Below are positions 28,490 through 37,447 of a stretch of 64,000 nucleotides of DNA, piece after piece. Every line of letters starts with the position of its first letter. Position 1 is the first letter of the stretch. The DNA lies in contig JAVEUP010000012.1 of the NCBI GenBank assembly GCA_034005525.1, forward strand, positions 1 through 64,000. Reading direction: 5' to 3'. This stretch comes from PWXP01 sp034005525 (GTDB taxonomy: Bacteria > Planctomycetota > Planctomycetia > Pirellulales > Thermoguttaceae). The notes beneath the pieces are model-generated. The model was not told the DNA's origin. It was given only the letters and a program-made list of their open reading frames with translations, and ran no database searches. The position numbers were made by a program, and so were the translations under genes.

Positions 28490-29470
28490 ATGTGTTCGTC
28501 CCACGCCCAACCCCCGGCGGCTTCGCGGATGCAGGCGCTTCGCTTCACAGAACGATTTCAGAGCCTTCTGGGCCTGGCAGGCTCCGTGGCCGACTCGATT
28601 GGCGCCGAGGGGATTCTACTGCTGTTGGACGGTACGGCCGACTGGCAGCGGCTGAGGCGACTTAGCGGGAACCAGAAGGTGGTCGTGGCGGGAAGCAACG
28701 CCGAGGAGTCGGCTGCGGCGGCCGACTCTGGACTGATGCACGTCCACGTGGGCATGCCCGACGCTCCGGTCTACGAACGGCTAACCCAGGCGGTGCTTGA
28801 ATCGGTTGCCGACGACCTCTTCTCTTCCGGCTCGCAGGTGGTGGCCCTTTACGCCGGTTTCGACGCCGACACGATCGACTCGATCAGCGTGATCAACCTC
28901 GACGAACACCTGAACCGGCTGACCGGCCGCGACCTGCGGCAGCTCGAAACCCGCGTGCCGCTCGACACCCTCAAAATGGTGGTCGATCTGGCCGTGGAGA
29001 TCGGCCGCGAGGGGCGCGAGGGGAAGCCGGTGGGCACCCTGTTCGTGGTAGGCGATGCCCGGAAGGTGCTAGCCAGCAGCCACCCGGCCGGGTTCGACCC
29101 GGTGCGAGGCTACAGCCGCAAGGAACGCAACCTGGCGGAGCCGCGCGTGCGCGAGGGCATCAAGGAGATTGCGCAGATGGACGGCGCCATCATCGTTTCG
29201 GCCGACGGTACGGTCGAGGCCGCGTGCCGCTATCTCGACTGCTCGGCGGCCGACGTGACCCTCTCGAAGGGCCTCGGCGCGCGGCACTGGGCGGCGGCGG
29301 CGGTAAGCCGGGCGACCAACGCGGTGGCCGTGACCGTCAGCGAGAGCAACGGCACGGTGCGCATCTTCCAGAACGGCGAGGTTGTGCTCCGCATCGAGCC
29401 GCAGCTCCGCCGCCCCATGGTCTGGAAGGAGTTCGAGTACGAACCGCCCCCCAGTGAGCTGAAGCCGTAG
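28490..29470 (+). CDS. Diadenylate cyclase, DacZ-like architecture
   Basis: A 326-aa protein whose C-terminal half (about 165-305) is a DAC domain that makes c-di-AMP from two ATP. The catalytic DGA block reads MDGAIIVSADG (about 230-240) and the nucleotide-binding block is GLGARHWAAAAVS (about 261-273). The N-terminal 160 residues are an alpha/beta region (ADSIGAEGILLLLDGTADW; NQKVVVAGSNAEES) resembling the pyruvate-kinase-C-like domain of archaeal DacZ. Bacterial DisA's helix-hairpin-helix DNA-binding part is absent. The ATG at 28490 was chosen for AGG-type sequence upstream; 28529 is possible. The stop lies 6 bp from the stop of the convergent GNAT gene. Confidence 0.85.
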   Translation: MCSSHAQPPAASRMQALRFTERFQSLLGLAGSVADSIGAEGILLLLDGTADWQRLRRLSGNQKVVVAGSNAEESAAAADSGLMHVHVGMPDAPVYERLTQAVLESVADDLFSSGSQVVALYAGFDADTIDSISVINLDEHLNRLTGRDLRQLETRVPLDTLKMVVDLAVEIGREGREGKPVGTLFVVGDARKVLASSHPAGFDPVRGYSRKERNLAEPRVREGIKEIAQMDGAIIVSADGTVEAACRYLDCSAADVTLSKGLGARHWAAAAVSRATNAVAVTVSESNGTVRIFQNGEVVLRIEPQLRRPMVWKEFEYEPPPSELKP

Positions 29471-29476
29471 CCGGTC

Positions 29477-30412
29477 TCATGCACTCTCCGGCAAGTACGT
29501 CGCGAAGACGATCCCACTCGCTTGGGGAGTGGGGCCGAGGATCTGCGCGGCGTGAAGCTCGACGTTCCGCGCACCCCAGGAATACGCGGTGCGAATCAGG
29601 CCGGCCGCGGCGCAAGGCAGCAGGAACACCATGTTCCGGCCGGGTTGAGCGTTGAGCGAGCGCCACAGAAGGGCGGTCGCGGCGGCCTCGTCGCGAGCCA
29701 CGCCGGGCCCGAGAATGTTGAACGCCGGGTGGTGGCTACCTACCAGGAACCCTTCCAATGCCCCCTCCGCGTCCTCCAGGACCAGCGTCTGCCAGGAGCC
29801 GGCGTCGTTGCGGAAGAAGAAGGCGTAGTCGGGTTCGCGGCGGATGCCCTGCAACTGATGCTCGAAATCGGCCAGCCGCGCAGCCTCGTCCGGCCGGGCA
29901 GGGCGGACTCGCTCGGCGCCCGGCGGAGCAGGCACGGTCATGCCGGCGGCGGGTACGTCGAGGCTTAAGTCCTGGTAGAACGTGTGGGGCACGAATCCCA
30001 GACGCGAATAGAGCGAGAACGAATCGAGGTTCAGCAGGCTTGAGACCAGCCGTACCGGCTTGCCCGAATCGTTCGCGCGCGCGATGGCCGCTTCCATCAT
30101 AGCGCGGGCAATCCCCGAGCCACCTGCCTCCGGATCGGTCGCGACGATGCCGACCGAAACGTGCGTTTCGCGTGGATGCACGAAGCACACCCCAAGCACC
30201 TCGCCATTGGTGCCGCGCGCCACGATCCCTTCGCCCGGATCGAGCGACTCGTACACCTGCGGGAACAGTAGGAACGGCTCGTGGCTGGTGCCGAAGCGGG
30301 CGCCGGCTCGGAGGTTCTTTTCATACCAGTCCACAAGGGAACGGTGCAGCAATCGCGCCACGGGCTCATGATCGGCGGGCTGCACGGGAGAGAGGGTGTA
30401 CGATCGTTTCAT
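29477..30412 (-). CDS. GNAT-family N-acetyltransferase
   Basis: A 311-aa protein. The first half is a GNAT domain: VCFVHPRETHVSVGIVATDP, then AGGSGIARAMMEAAIARAND, the acetyl-CoA pyrophosphate-binding loop being of GGSGIA type, and LDSFSLYSRLGFVPH. The second half (ADFEHQLQGIRREPDYAFFF onward) looks like a degenerate second GNAT unit. The start at MKRSYTLSP (30412) lacks a visible Shine-Dalgarno. Substrate unknown. It sits behind a Gfo/Idh/MocA gene with a palindrome between. Confidence 0.75.
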   Translation of the reverse strand: MKRSYTLSPVQPADHEPVARLLHRSLVDWYEKNLRAGARFGTSHEPFLLFPQVYESLDPGEGIVARGTNGEVLGVCFVHPRETHVSVGIVATDPEAGGSGIARAMMEAAIARANDSGKPVRLVSSLLNLDSFSLYSRLGFVPHTFYQDLSLDVPAAGMTVPAPPGAERVRPARPDEAARLADFEHQLQGIRREPDYAFFFRNDAGSWQTLVLEDAEGALEGFLVGSHHPAFNILGPGVARDEAAATALLWRSLNAQPGRNMVFLLPCAAAGLIRTAYSWGARNVELHAAQILGPTPQASGIVFATYLPESA

Positions 30413-30423
30413 TTGCGTTTTGG

Positions 30424-30485
30424 GGGACAGGACGGTCTTTTGCAGGGAGTCCTGGCGGAGCCGCCGCGCAGGACCGTCCTGTCCC
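30424..30485. repeat. Inverted repeat between GNAT and oxidoreductase genes
   Basis: Perfect 14-bp arms GGGACAGGACGGTC (30424-30437) and GACCGTCCTGTCCC (30472-30485) around a 34-nt core with further inverted sequence. No T-tract follows on either strand, so an intrinsic terminator is not indicated; it looks like a planctomycete palindromic repeat. Confidence 0.6.
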
Positions 30486-30497
30486 TTCTCAATGGGG

Positions 30498-31742
30498 TCA
30501 GATGGAGAGCAATTCGGTACCGCGGCCTTGCTGGATGAGCGGTACGTAGGTTTCGAGTTCCTCAAGCGTGGCGGGATCGGTCAGATCGACCACGGCGCCG
30601 CGTTCGGCGGAGAGATAGGCCGCCATGGTCAACTGCACGATTTCCAGGCCGTAATCGCAGTTCAACAGTGCCGGCCGCCCCTCGGCAATCGCGGCGACCA
30701 GATCGACGTTCTCGTCGGTATAGCCGTACAGGTCGGCCTCGTTCGGTTGGACGGCGAGCAGCCCCCGGCTGGACTGCGACTTCTCCAATGCGGCTTCGGC
30801 GTCGGCCACGGCCTCGGCGGCTACGTCGCCGATGAACAATTCCAGCGGGGAACGGAGCGTGTTGAACTCAAAGGCGTAGCCGGCCCCCAGCCCGTCGCAC
30901 AGCAGCCGCAATCCCTGCTTGTCGTACATCCACGACACGGTGAACTGGGCCTTGACCAGTTGTCCGGTCTCCGGGTTCTTGTACGTGACCGTGCCCGTCG
31001 CGAAATCCTCGGCCGGCGTTTTCAAGTAGTCGACGCCGTACTTGTCCAGGAGTTCCTTGCGCCAGCGCGGCTGGCCCCACTTCAACAGCGAAAGATCGGC
31101 CTGGACCGATTGGGGACGGAGGAAGTCGACCGGCTTTCCGGGCGGAGTCAACATGTACCAGCCGACCGCGAGGCAGTGGCAGCCCATGTCGCTCATCACT
31201 CCGCCGCCCTGGCGCGTCGGATCCCAGAACCAGCCGTTGTGCGGTCCGGCGTGCTCCTCATTGCTGCGGAGCAAGAGCGGGGACCCCATCGAGTCCATCA
31301 CCCGCGTCAACTGCCTTCGCGTGGCCTGGAGTGCCTTCATGTGCACCTGGTTCTCGAAGTACACGGTGGGCAGATTCACCTCTTTCAGCAATTCCAAGAC
31401 GCGGCGCGCTTCTTTCATATTGCGCGCGAGCGGCTTCTCACAAATAATGGCCTTCAGCTTGGCCCCGGCCTTGACGGCGTCGACGATTTCTTCGACGACC
31501 TGAAGCCTTGCGAAATTGGGCATGAACAGGGCCACGACGTCCACGTTCGGGACCATCTCGCTAATGGTGCCGAAATCGCGCCCCTCGCCCAGGTTGTGCT
31601 CGCGCGTGTATGCCACCACCTTGTCCAGCGGGTCCTTGGAGACGAATCCGGCCACTTCAATGCCCTGGACTTGCCGCAGTGCCTGCAACTGAAAGCCCGC
31701 GATGAATCCGCCGCCAACAATTCCGTAACGCAAAGGTTGCAT
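30498..31742 (-). CDS. Gfo/Idh/MocA-family oxidoreductase
   Basis: A 414-aa NAD(P)-dependent sugar-type oxidoreductase. The start at 31742 has AGGAGA 6 nt upstream. The Rossmann dinucleotide motif GIVGGGFIAGFQLQAL is at about 6-21, the conserved ICEKPLARNMKEARRVLELL block follows, and the C-terminal substrate domain contains HAGPHNGWFWDPTRQGGGVM and DMGCHCLAVGWY. There is no export signal, so it acts in the cytoplasm. Substrate (sugar, inositol or derivative) unknown. The neighbouring alpha/beta-hydrolase gene is on the same strand, 51 bp upstream. Confidence 0.9.
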   Translation of the reverse strand: MQPLRYGIVGGGFIAGFQLQALRQVQGIEVAGFVSKDPLDKVVAYTREHNLGEGRDFGTISEMVPNVDVVALFMPNFARLQVVEEIVDAVKAGAKLKAIICEKPLARNMKEARRVLELLKEVNLPTVYFENQVHMKALQATRRQLTRVMDSMGSPLLLRSNEEHAGPHNGWFWDPTRQGGGVMSDMGCHCLAVGWYMLTPPGKPVDFLRPQSVQADLSLLKWGQPRWRKELLDKYGVDYLKTPAEDFATGTVTYKNPETGQLVKAQFTVSWMYDKQGLRLLCDGLGAGYAFEFNTLRSPLELFIGDVAAEAVADAEAALEKSQSSRGLLAVQPNEADLYGYTDENVDLVAAIAEGRPALLNCDYGLEIVQLTMAAYLSAERGAVVDLTDPATLEELETYVPLIQQGRGTELLSI

Positions 31743-31793
31743 CGAAGTTCTCCTGTCAAAATCGGGTAGTGAACACGGTCCCAATCTACAAAC

Positions 31794-33890
31794 TCAGGGT
31801 TCCTCCCACAAGTGCCGGGTCGCGGCTGTTTCGAGGATCGAAATGACGTCATCGGGCAATAAGAAGCCCTGTTGCTGAAGCTCCAGTGCCGCCTCGGCCG
31901 TGCGGGCAAGGTAATCTGCCCGGGTTGGATAACGTTCGTGAACCGATTGCCGCGGGTCGCCGAGTTGCTGCCGTTGCTGCGCGGTCGTGGCAAACGGCAG
32001 ATACATGCCGTCGAGACGCGAAAGCTTGCCCCCCGCCCCGAACTCGGCTGCCCGCAGGTTCCAGCCGGTATACGTGCCCAGCGGCACGGCCACGTCGGGC
32101 AGACGGATGCCGGCAAGATCGTTGCCGTCGGCATCGACCGCGGGAACCAGCGCCCGGTAGCTTGGGCCCATCTTCGGCGGAATCACGTCGGCAATGCCCT
32201 CGGTGTGAAAGCGCGGGCCGAAGTCGAGCCGCGGCGGCTGATAGTACGCCTCGGGCAGGTTCACCCCGGGGATGCGGGGGAACTGCCGCCGAAACGTCTG
32301 GAGGTCTACCAGGGTGCCGTCGTCGATACGAGGATAGCGGCTGGCCGGCGGTTCCGTGCCGTCGCTCACCCAATTGTCCAGGGCCACCAACAACGCCCGG
32401 AGGACGGGACCACGGTCGTCCAGCGTGTTGCGCGGCTGCTGGCAAATGCCGGGCGTGTGCGGTCCCGCGCCGAGGTGCTGCGCGCTGGCGACCAGGTACA
32501 CCCGCACTTCGGGCGGCATCTCCAGGTCGGTCCTGCCCTCCACGTCGGTGTGCAGCAGCGAGGCCCCCCGGCACCAGTATTCGGTGGACGATTGGACGAA
32601 CATCATCCGCGGCACATGGCCCGCCGCCCGTGCGCGGGCGAGCGTACTGCCGGTCTCGCCGGTGACCGGATCGGTTTGCGGCACGGGCGCCAGCGGGAAC
32701 GACTCGGAGCCCGACAACATGCCTTCGTGGTACGTCCCATATTCGGTGCTCATGCGGAAGCGGTAGTTGAACATGCCCTTGCCTGCGGCGGCGACGTGAA
32801 GCAGCGCGCCGTCGAACACGGGGCGGCGGGCTTCATCGGTATTGAGCCCCTCGTAGATGAAGTGGTTGATCACCCGGCCCGACTGAGAAATGCCGAAGAT
32901 GTACGCCATTTCGACGTTGCCGGCCAGCGGGTTGGCCACGCCCTGGCGGTCCTGCTTCGCATAACGGAAAAAGGAAACGCAATCGCGCAGCGCGGCCAGG
33001 CCCAGGCCGGTCACGCGAGGTTCCTTGGCCGTGTACACCAGGTCGTACAGCCATCCGGGCCGGAAGCCCTCCTTCACGTAGACGTGCGTTGGATCGGGAA
33101 CGAGTTTTCCATCTTCCCATCGACCGAACGCCCACTCACCGTGCGGAATCTCGATGCCCGGCGCATCGCGGCTGGGGCGCATGGTGAGCGTGGCCTGCCG
33201 GTTATCGAGCGAGACGGCGGGAAAGGCGTCGGAGATGCCCCACGGGCTCCACGAGAACGCGCGGCTGAAGGTCCGCTCCGTCGTCGAAATCTCCAGGTGC
33301 GCCGGCCCGGTAATCATCTCGCCGTTCTCGGTGGCTACCGGCAGCCCCGCGAGCAGGCGATGCTGGCCGTCCTCGACGACCTCGCCATTCCAGCCGGACC
33401 ACAGGATCGAATAGCCCTGGTTGAGGAGGAAACCGTCACCGGCATGTTCCAGGGTCGTGGGGTCGTTGGTGCGCTCGGCGTTGTTGAAGGTCCACAGTGC
33501 CAGCTTATTGCCGCGGTTGTGTACATCGTACAAGATGCGCCGGTTGCCGCGCCCGGGATCAACCGGCTTGAGCAGGAAGAAATCGGTCCAGCACTCAACC
33601 CGTCCGCGATCGTTGCGCGGGGCAAGCTTCAAATCATGGATGCGCGCGTTGGCCGGGTCGTCGGGGTCGACCTCGACGATCATCCGGCCCGCGATGCGCT
33701 CGTAAGGGCCCGCCGCTCCGAAGCGATGCCCATCGGCGAACGGCGCCCGCTCGCGAATTTCCAGGCGCACGACTTCGGCAGAAGCCGAACCGACAAACCC
33801 GGCAAGAATACCGAGGGCCAGGGTAACGGACGAGGCGACTTCCCAAACGGCATACGTACGTGAACGTGCCGACTGCTCTTTGTATTTCAT
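31794..33890 (-). CDS. Secreted alpha/beta-hydrolase domain protein
   Basis: A 698-aa protein with signal peptide (VASSVTLALGILAGFVGSAS, then AEV). The body matches the large alpha/beta hydrolase domain family (PF20091-type): RAPFADGHRFGAAGPYERIA, ILYDVHNRGNKLALWTFN, and the nucleophile elbow GISQSGR (about 351-357, Ser flanked by Gly/Gln). Start codon 33890 has GGAG about 6 nt upstream. Role: esterase or hydrolase in the periplasm, substrate unknown. It is first in a probable operon with the Gfo/Idh/MocA enzyme. Confidence 0.8.
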   Translation of the reverse strand: MKYKEQSARSRTYAVWEVASSVTLALGILAGFVGSASAEVVRLEIRERAPFADGHRFGAAGPYERIAGRMIVEVDPDDPANARIHDLKLAPRNDRGRVECWTDFFLLKPVDPGRGNRRILYDVHNRGNKLALWTFNNAERTNDPTTLEHAGDGFLLNQGYSILWSGWNGEVVEDGQHRLLAGLPVATENGEMITGPAHLEISTTERTFSRAFSWSPWGISDAFPAVSLDNRQATLTMRPSRDAPGIEIPHGEWAFGRWEDGKLVPDPTHVYVKEGFRPGWLYDLVYTAKEPRVTGLGLAALRDCVSFFRYAKQDRQGVANPLAGNVEMAYIFGISQSGRVINHFIYEGLNTDEARRPVFDGALLHVAAAGKGMFNYRFRMSTEYGTYHEGMLSGSESFPLAPVPQTDPVTGETGSTLARARAAGHVPRMMFVQSSTEYWCRGASLLHTDVEGRTDLEMPPEVRVYLVASAQHLGAGPHTPGICQQPRNTLDDRGPVLRALLVALDNWVSDGTEPPASRYPRIDDGTLVDLQTFRRQFPRIPGVNLPEAYYQPPRLDFGPRFHTEGIADVIPPKMGPSYRALVPAVDADGNDLAGIRLPDVAVPLGTYTGWNLRAAEFGAGGKLSRLDGMYLPFATTAQQRQQLGDPRQSVHERYPTRADYLARTAEAALELQQQGFLLPDDVISILETAATRHLWEEP

Positions 33891-33961
33891 GATGGCTCCA
33901 CTAGGCTGAGAGGAATCACTCGTGCGTTCCCAGAAACCGCTTCCGGGACCGCGACAAGCCG

Positions 33962-33990
33962 ATTATGGTGGACGCATTGCGAGGTGTCAA
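33962..33990 (-). promoter_or_regulatory. Sigma-70-like promoter for the hydrolase-oxidoreductase operon
   Basis: Reading the minus strand, TTGACA (33990-33985) and CATAAT (33967-33962) with a 17-bp spacer. About 70 bp upstream of the start codon. Confidence 0.6.
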
Positions 33991-34122
33991 GTAAGGCGCT
34001 GCTCGGCGCGCCCGGCCGGCGATCCGGCAATCGAGAGAGCGAGCAGAAGGATCGCGACTTACGCGCATGTCCCAGCATGCGTACGCCGTCCGAGTGAGAG
34101 CGTTCCTGTATTTCCGCCGAAG

Positions 34123-34151
34123 TTGAGCCCCCGGTTTGTATCGGCTACAAT
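34123..34151 (+). promoter_or_regulatory. Sigma-70-like promoter for the Tat-exported oxidoreductase
   Basis: TTGAGC (34123-34128) and TACAAT (34146-34151), 17-bp spacer. Together with the opposite promoter it fills the divergent gap 33891-34283. The predicted leader is about 125 nt. Confidence 0.45.
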
Positions 34152-34283
34152 CGTAGTGTGGTCCTCCATGGGCGCCGGAACGCCTTTGCTCGCTGGTGCA
34201 TCCCGGCGGCTTGTGGCCCATGCTCGGCCACGGCAATAGTCCCGTATCCCCCACCCTCGACCTTCCCCAAGGAAACACCCGAC

Positions 34284-35567
34284 ATGCAACCCACCATCGA
34301 TCGCCGCGATTTTGTGCAAATGGGGGTCGCTGCCAGTCTGGCAAGCGGCCTGGGCGCTTCATTACACGCCGAGGAGCCGAAACCACCGATTCGACTGGGG
34401 GTGGTCGGGGTCGGCGGCCGCGGGACCTATCTGCTCCGCGTGGCGCTGGCTGCCGGGGTGGAGGTGCCGGCGCTGTGCGACGTCAACGAGGCGAACCTGG
34501 CTCGAGCGACGGAACTTGTAGCCCAGGCGCGCGGCGGCGCCCGCCCCGAGGGCTATTCTCAGGGGCCGGAAGACTACCTCCGGATGCTCGAACGGGATGA
34601 CCTCGACGCCATCCTCGTCGGCACCGGAATGCAGATCCACGCGCCCATTTCCGTCGCGGCCATGAAGGCCGGCAAGCACGTGCTGTGCGAGGTCGCCGCC
34701 GCAATGACGCTCGACGAGTGCTGGCAACTGGTCGACGCCGTCGAGGCGACGGGCAGAATCTACATGATGGCCGAAAACTGCTGCTACTGGGAGCACGTGA
34801 TGATGGTCGACCAGATGGTCGAGCAGGGGCTTCTTGGCGAACTGACTTTCGCGGAATGCGGGTATGTCCACGATTGCCGAAGCCTGAAGCTGGCCGCCGA
34901 CGGATCGCTTACCTGGCGGGGCGAGATGATTCGCGACCAGGCGGGCGACAACTATCCGACGCACAACCTCGGTCCGGTCGCCCGCTGGTTCGGCATCAAC
35001 CGGGGCAACCGATTCGTTTCGCTGGTGAGCCGAGCGACGGGCCAACGTTCGTGGCAAGCCTTTCTCGCCGAAAGGCTGCCGCCGGAGCATCCGACGCGCA
35101 AGATCGAGTATAAGGGCGCCGACTCGGTATCGACGCTGATTCACACGGCCAACGGGGCTCTGATCGACGTGCGTTACGACATCTCATCACCGCGCCCCGC
35201 GTGGGGGCCGTACTTTGCGCTGCAGGGCACCAAGGGCAGCTTCGAAACACGCACCCAGCGGCAGATCTGGCTCGAAGGGCGAACCGAAGGCCATAAGTGG
35301 CAGCCACTGGCCGACTACGCGTCTGAGTTCGAGCCGCCCAAGTGGCGGCAATTCCGCGAGCAGGCACAAGCTACCGGACACGGCGGCGCCGACTTCTTCG
35401 TTATCCACGAGTTCCTTGACGCCGTACGCAACGGAGGCCCCTCGCCGGTCGACGTCTACGACGCCGTCGCCTGGAGTTGCATTATTGCCCTCTCTCACAA
35501 ATCGATCGTCGAAGGCGGACGCGAGCAGGAGGTTCCCGACTTCACTCGCGGCAAGTGGAAGGCATAG
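34284..35567 (+). CDS. Tat-exported Gfo/Idh/MocA-family oxidoreductase
   Basis: A 427-aa protein. The ATG at 34284 has AAGGAAA upstream. The N-terminus has a twin-arginine signal (IDRRDFVQMGVAASLASGLG), so it is probably exported folded with its cofactor. The Rossmann motif VVGVGGRGTYLLRVAL lies at about 39-54, and the usual EKP-type Lys position here reads LCEVAAAMTLDECW, with Val-Ala in place of Lys-Pro. That change is also seen in GH109-like relatives that use NAD for glycosidase chemistry, so a glycosidase-like reaction is possible. Its stop lies 4 bp from the stop of the convergent DUF1080 remnant. Confidence 0.85.
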   Translation: MQPTIDRRDFVQMGVAASLASGLGASLHAEEPKPPIRLGVVGVGGRGTYLLRVALAAGVEVPALCDVNEANLARATELVAQARGGARPEGYSQGPEDYLRMLERDDLDAILVGTGMQIHAPISVAAMKAGKHVLCEVAAAMTLDECWQLVDAVEATGRIYMMAENCCYWEHVMMVDQMVEQGLLGELTFAECGYVHDCRSLKLAADGSLTWRGEMIRDQAGDNYPTHNLGPVARWFGINRGNRFVSLVSRATGQRSWQAFLAERLPPEHPTRKIEYKGADSVSTLIHTANGALIDVRYDISSPRPAWGPYFALQGTKGSFETRTQRQIWLEGRTEGHKWQPLADYASEFEPPKWRQFREQAQATGHGGADFFVIHEFLDAVRNGGPSPVDVYDAVAWSCIIALSHKSIVEGGREQEVPDFTRGKWKA

Positions 35568-35571
35568 CCGG

Positions 35572-36072
35572 CTACCGCTCCGCCGGCAATTCCTTGATGA
35601 AGATGTTGCGGAACTGGATGCAGCTTGAGGCCGGCCCCCAGCGGCCCGTCTCTTCGTTGTACCGGCCGTGATGCTGCAATGCGATGGACCCGCTTTCCGG
35701 CACGCCGGGCAGTTGGGCGTTCTCGATCACCGTCTGCCCGTTGAGAATCACGGTCAACCGGTCGCCGCGCATCACGACCTTCTGCCGGTTCCACTCGCCT
35801 AACGGCTTGTCGGCATTGACGCGCGGCGTCACGGCCTCGCGCACCTCCTCGGGCATGTTCTTATCGGTCCGGTAGCCCCACACCTCGCCGGAACCCATCG
35901 GGTTCATCCAGATGTTCATCTGCGCTTTTGACGTGCCGCGCACATAGACGCCCGAGTCGGGTGAATGGACAATGGGGGAACCGTCGGCCTCGGTTTCGGT
36001 GCCGTAAAGCTCCTTGGCAGTCTTCAACCGCCAGTCAATCAAGGGGGTACAAGAACCGAAAACCCTTGACAC
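35572..36072 (-). pseudogene. DUF1080 (3-keto-disaccharide hydrolase) remnant, 5' truncated
   Basis: About 155 residues match the C-terminal two-thirds of the DUF1080 concanavalin-like domain: SPIVHSPDSGVYVRGTSKAQ, IWMNPMGSGEVWGYRTD, GEWNRQKVVMRGDRLTVILN and a final CIQFRNIFIKEL. Homology begins at about DWRLKTAKELYG; the upstream text (through a possible GTG at 36072) is not domain-like and there is no signal peptide, which intact relatives have. The first strands of the domain are missing, so this is probably broken. Confidence 0.7.
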
Positions 36073-36233
36073 CGCCTCCGTGCCGAACGTCTAATAGTGA
36101 TGTAGGGCAGGTATCCTGATGCCTGACCAGGGAAGCGACACGCGGCTTGGGCGGCAGGATGCCTGGACTGGAGGCTGTTCGCTTTCTCGACAACGCAGGT
36201 TACACAACGGAACTTTCAGACGGGGACCAACCA

Positions 36234-37307
36234 ATGATGAACTATCGGCTCGGAACTGTCGTCCTGATGGCTTTGTTCGCTCCGGCGTCGCTTTTCGCGG
36301 CGGGGCCGCTGGCGTTCTCCGTCGACGAGGAGACACAGAGTTATACGATCACCGACGCGGGGCAGCCGGTCCTGACGTATCGCTTCGGCGAGGTGCCGTT
36401 GCCGGCCGGGGTCGAAGCGGGCCATTTCAGCAAGGGGGCTGCGCCCTACAACGGCGCCTACTTCACCGACGGCAGCCGGTACGGGGGCGAACGGAGCAAC
36501 TATATCGATCCCCTCTACGGATTCCACGGCGAGCCGCTTACCGCCGACTATCCGAAAGATCATCTCCATCATCGCGGGCTCTGGTGGAGCTGGTGCGAAG
36601 TGCGACACAACGAGAAGATCGGCGATCTCTGGGCCGTCTGCAAAATTCGCGCCTATCCGGTCAAGATCGCAAAGATGGAGGCCGACCACGAGCATGCCGT
36701 ATTGCAGGCGGTAAACCATTGGCGCTACGACGACGACCCGGCCCCGGTCCTGACCGAGACGGTTACGATTCGCGCATCGAAGACCGCGGGAACCGAAGGA
36801 GCCCGGAGCCGCACGGTCGACGTCGACGTCCGGCTTGAAGCGCTGGTCGATGGCGTGGCGATTGCCGGCCGCCAGAAGGTCGATTACGGCGGCTACGGCG
36901 GTATGACGGTACGGTTACACCCCGAGGTGAAGGAGTATTCGCTACGGGCCGTGCATCCGCATCCGGACCAGTGGCGCGGCGACGACCTGGCGATCGTCCA
37001 GCGGGTGACCGATCCGGCCGCGCTGGACAACGCCGCCTGGCTGGCGCTCTACGGCAAGTACCCTGCCGCCGGCGTGGCGAATCCCGGCTTCACAACGCTG
37101 ATGATGTTCGAGTCAAAAGAGACGCCGCTCTATCCGAACAACTTCCGGTACTACGGCACCACGTGCACTTCCTTGGCCTTTCCGGGCAGGACGGTTTTCC
37201 CGATCGAGAAAGGCAAGCCGCTCGACTACCGGACCCGGTTGGTGATACGCGAAGGGAAGACCACCCTCGAACAGGAGAAAGCTGCCTGGCAGGCGTATCA
37301 GCGCTGA
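36234..37307 (+). CDS. Secreted DUF6807 (PmoA-like) protein
   Basis: A 357-aa protein. The ATG at 36234 follows GGGGA; a second ATG at 36237 is equally possible. Signal peptide: LGTVVLMALFAPASLFAAG. The family signature KDHLHHRGLWWSW (about 107-119) and later blocks (PLYPNNFRYYGTTCTSLAFP; PLDYRTRLVIREGK) identify the DUF6807 family, common in planctomycete sugar-degradation loci. The family is named for PmoA resemblance but methane oxidation is not implied. Biochemical role unknown. Confidence 0.85.
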   Translation: MMNYRLGTVVLMALFAPASLFAAGPLAFSVDEETQSYTITDAGQPVLTYRFGEVPLPAGVEAGHFSKGAAPYNGAYFTDGSRYGGERSNYIDPLYGFHGEPLTADYPKDHLHHRGLWWSWCEVRHNEKIGDLWAVCKIRAYPVKIAKMEADHEHAVLQAVNHWRYDDDPAPVLTETVTIRASKTAGTEGARSRTVDVDVRLEALVDGVAIAGRQKVDYGGYGGMTVRLHPEVKEYSLRAVHPHPDQWRGDDLAIVQRVTDPAALDNAAWLALYGKYPAAGVANPGFTTLMMFESKETPLYPNNFRYYGTTCTSLAFPGRTVFPIEKGKPLDYRTRLVIREGKTTLEQEKAAWQAYQR

Positions 37308-37407
37308 TCGGCTTCCGTCAGTCGGGCCTGGCGGCGGACAATCGCGGACAAGAACCCAGTCGCGAGTTTCGGCAACGGCGGCATCCACAGGATCTGATCT
37401 ACTGTGG

Positions 37408-37430
37408 CCTGGAAACGGAAGAGCCATGCC
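37408..37430. repeat. Solo end of the about 100-bp TIR element
   Basis: The sequence CCTGGAAACGGAAGAGCC here matches the right end of the elements at 39941-40041 and 59115-59213, but no matching left end or interior was found. It lies just before the stop of the convergent DUF4838 gene. Confidence 0.45.
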
Positions 37431-37447
37431 CTTTCTTTCGCCCGCCC

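Noticed and set aside
30424..30485. Intrinsic terminator
   Set aside because: The stem is strong but no T-tract follows on either strand; it fits a palindromic repeat better.
31872..33863. 663-codon plus-strand open frame
   Set aside because: Antisense shadow of the alpha/beta-hydrolase gene.
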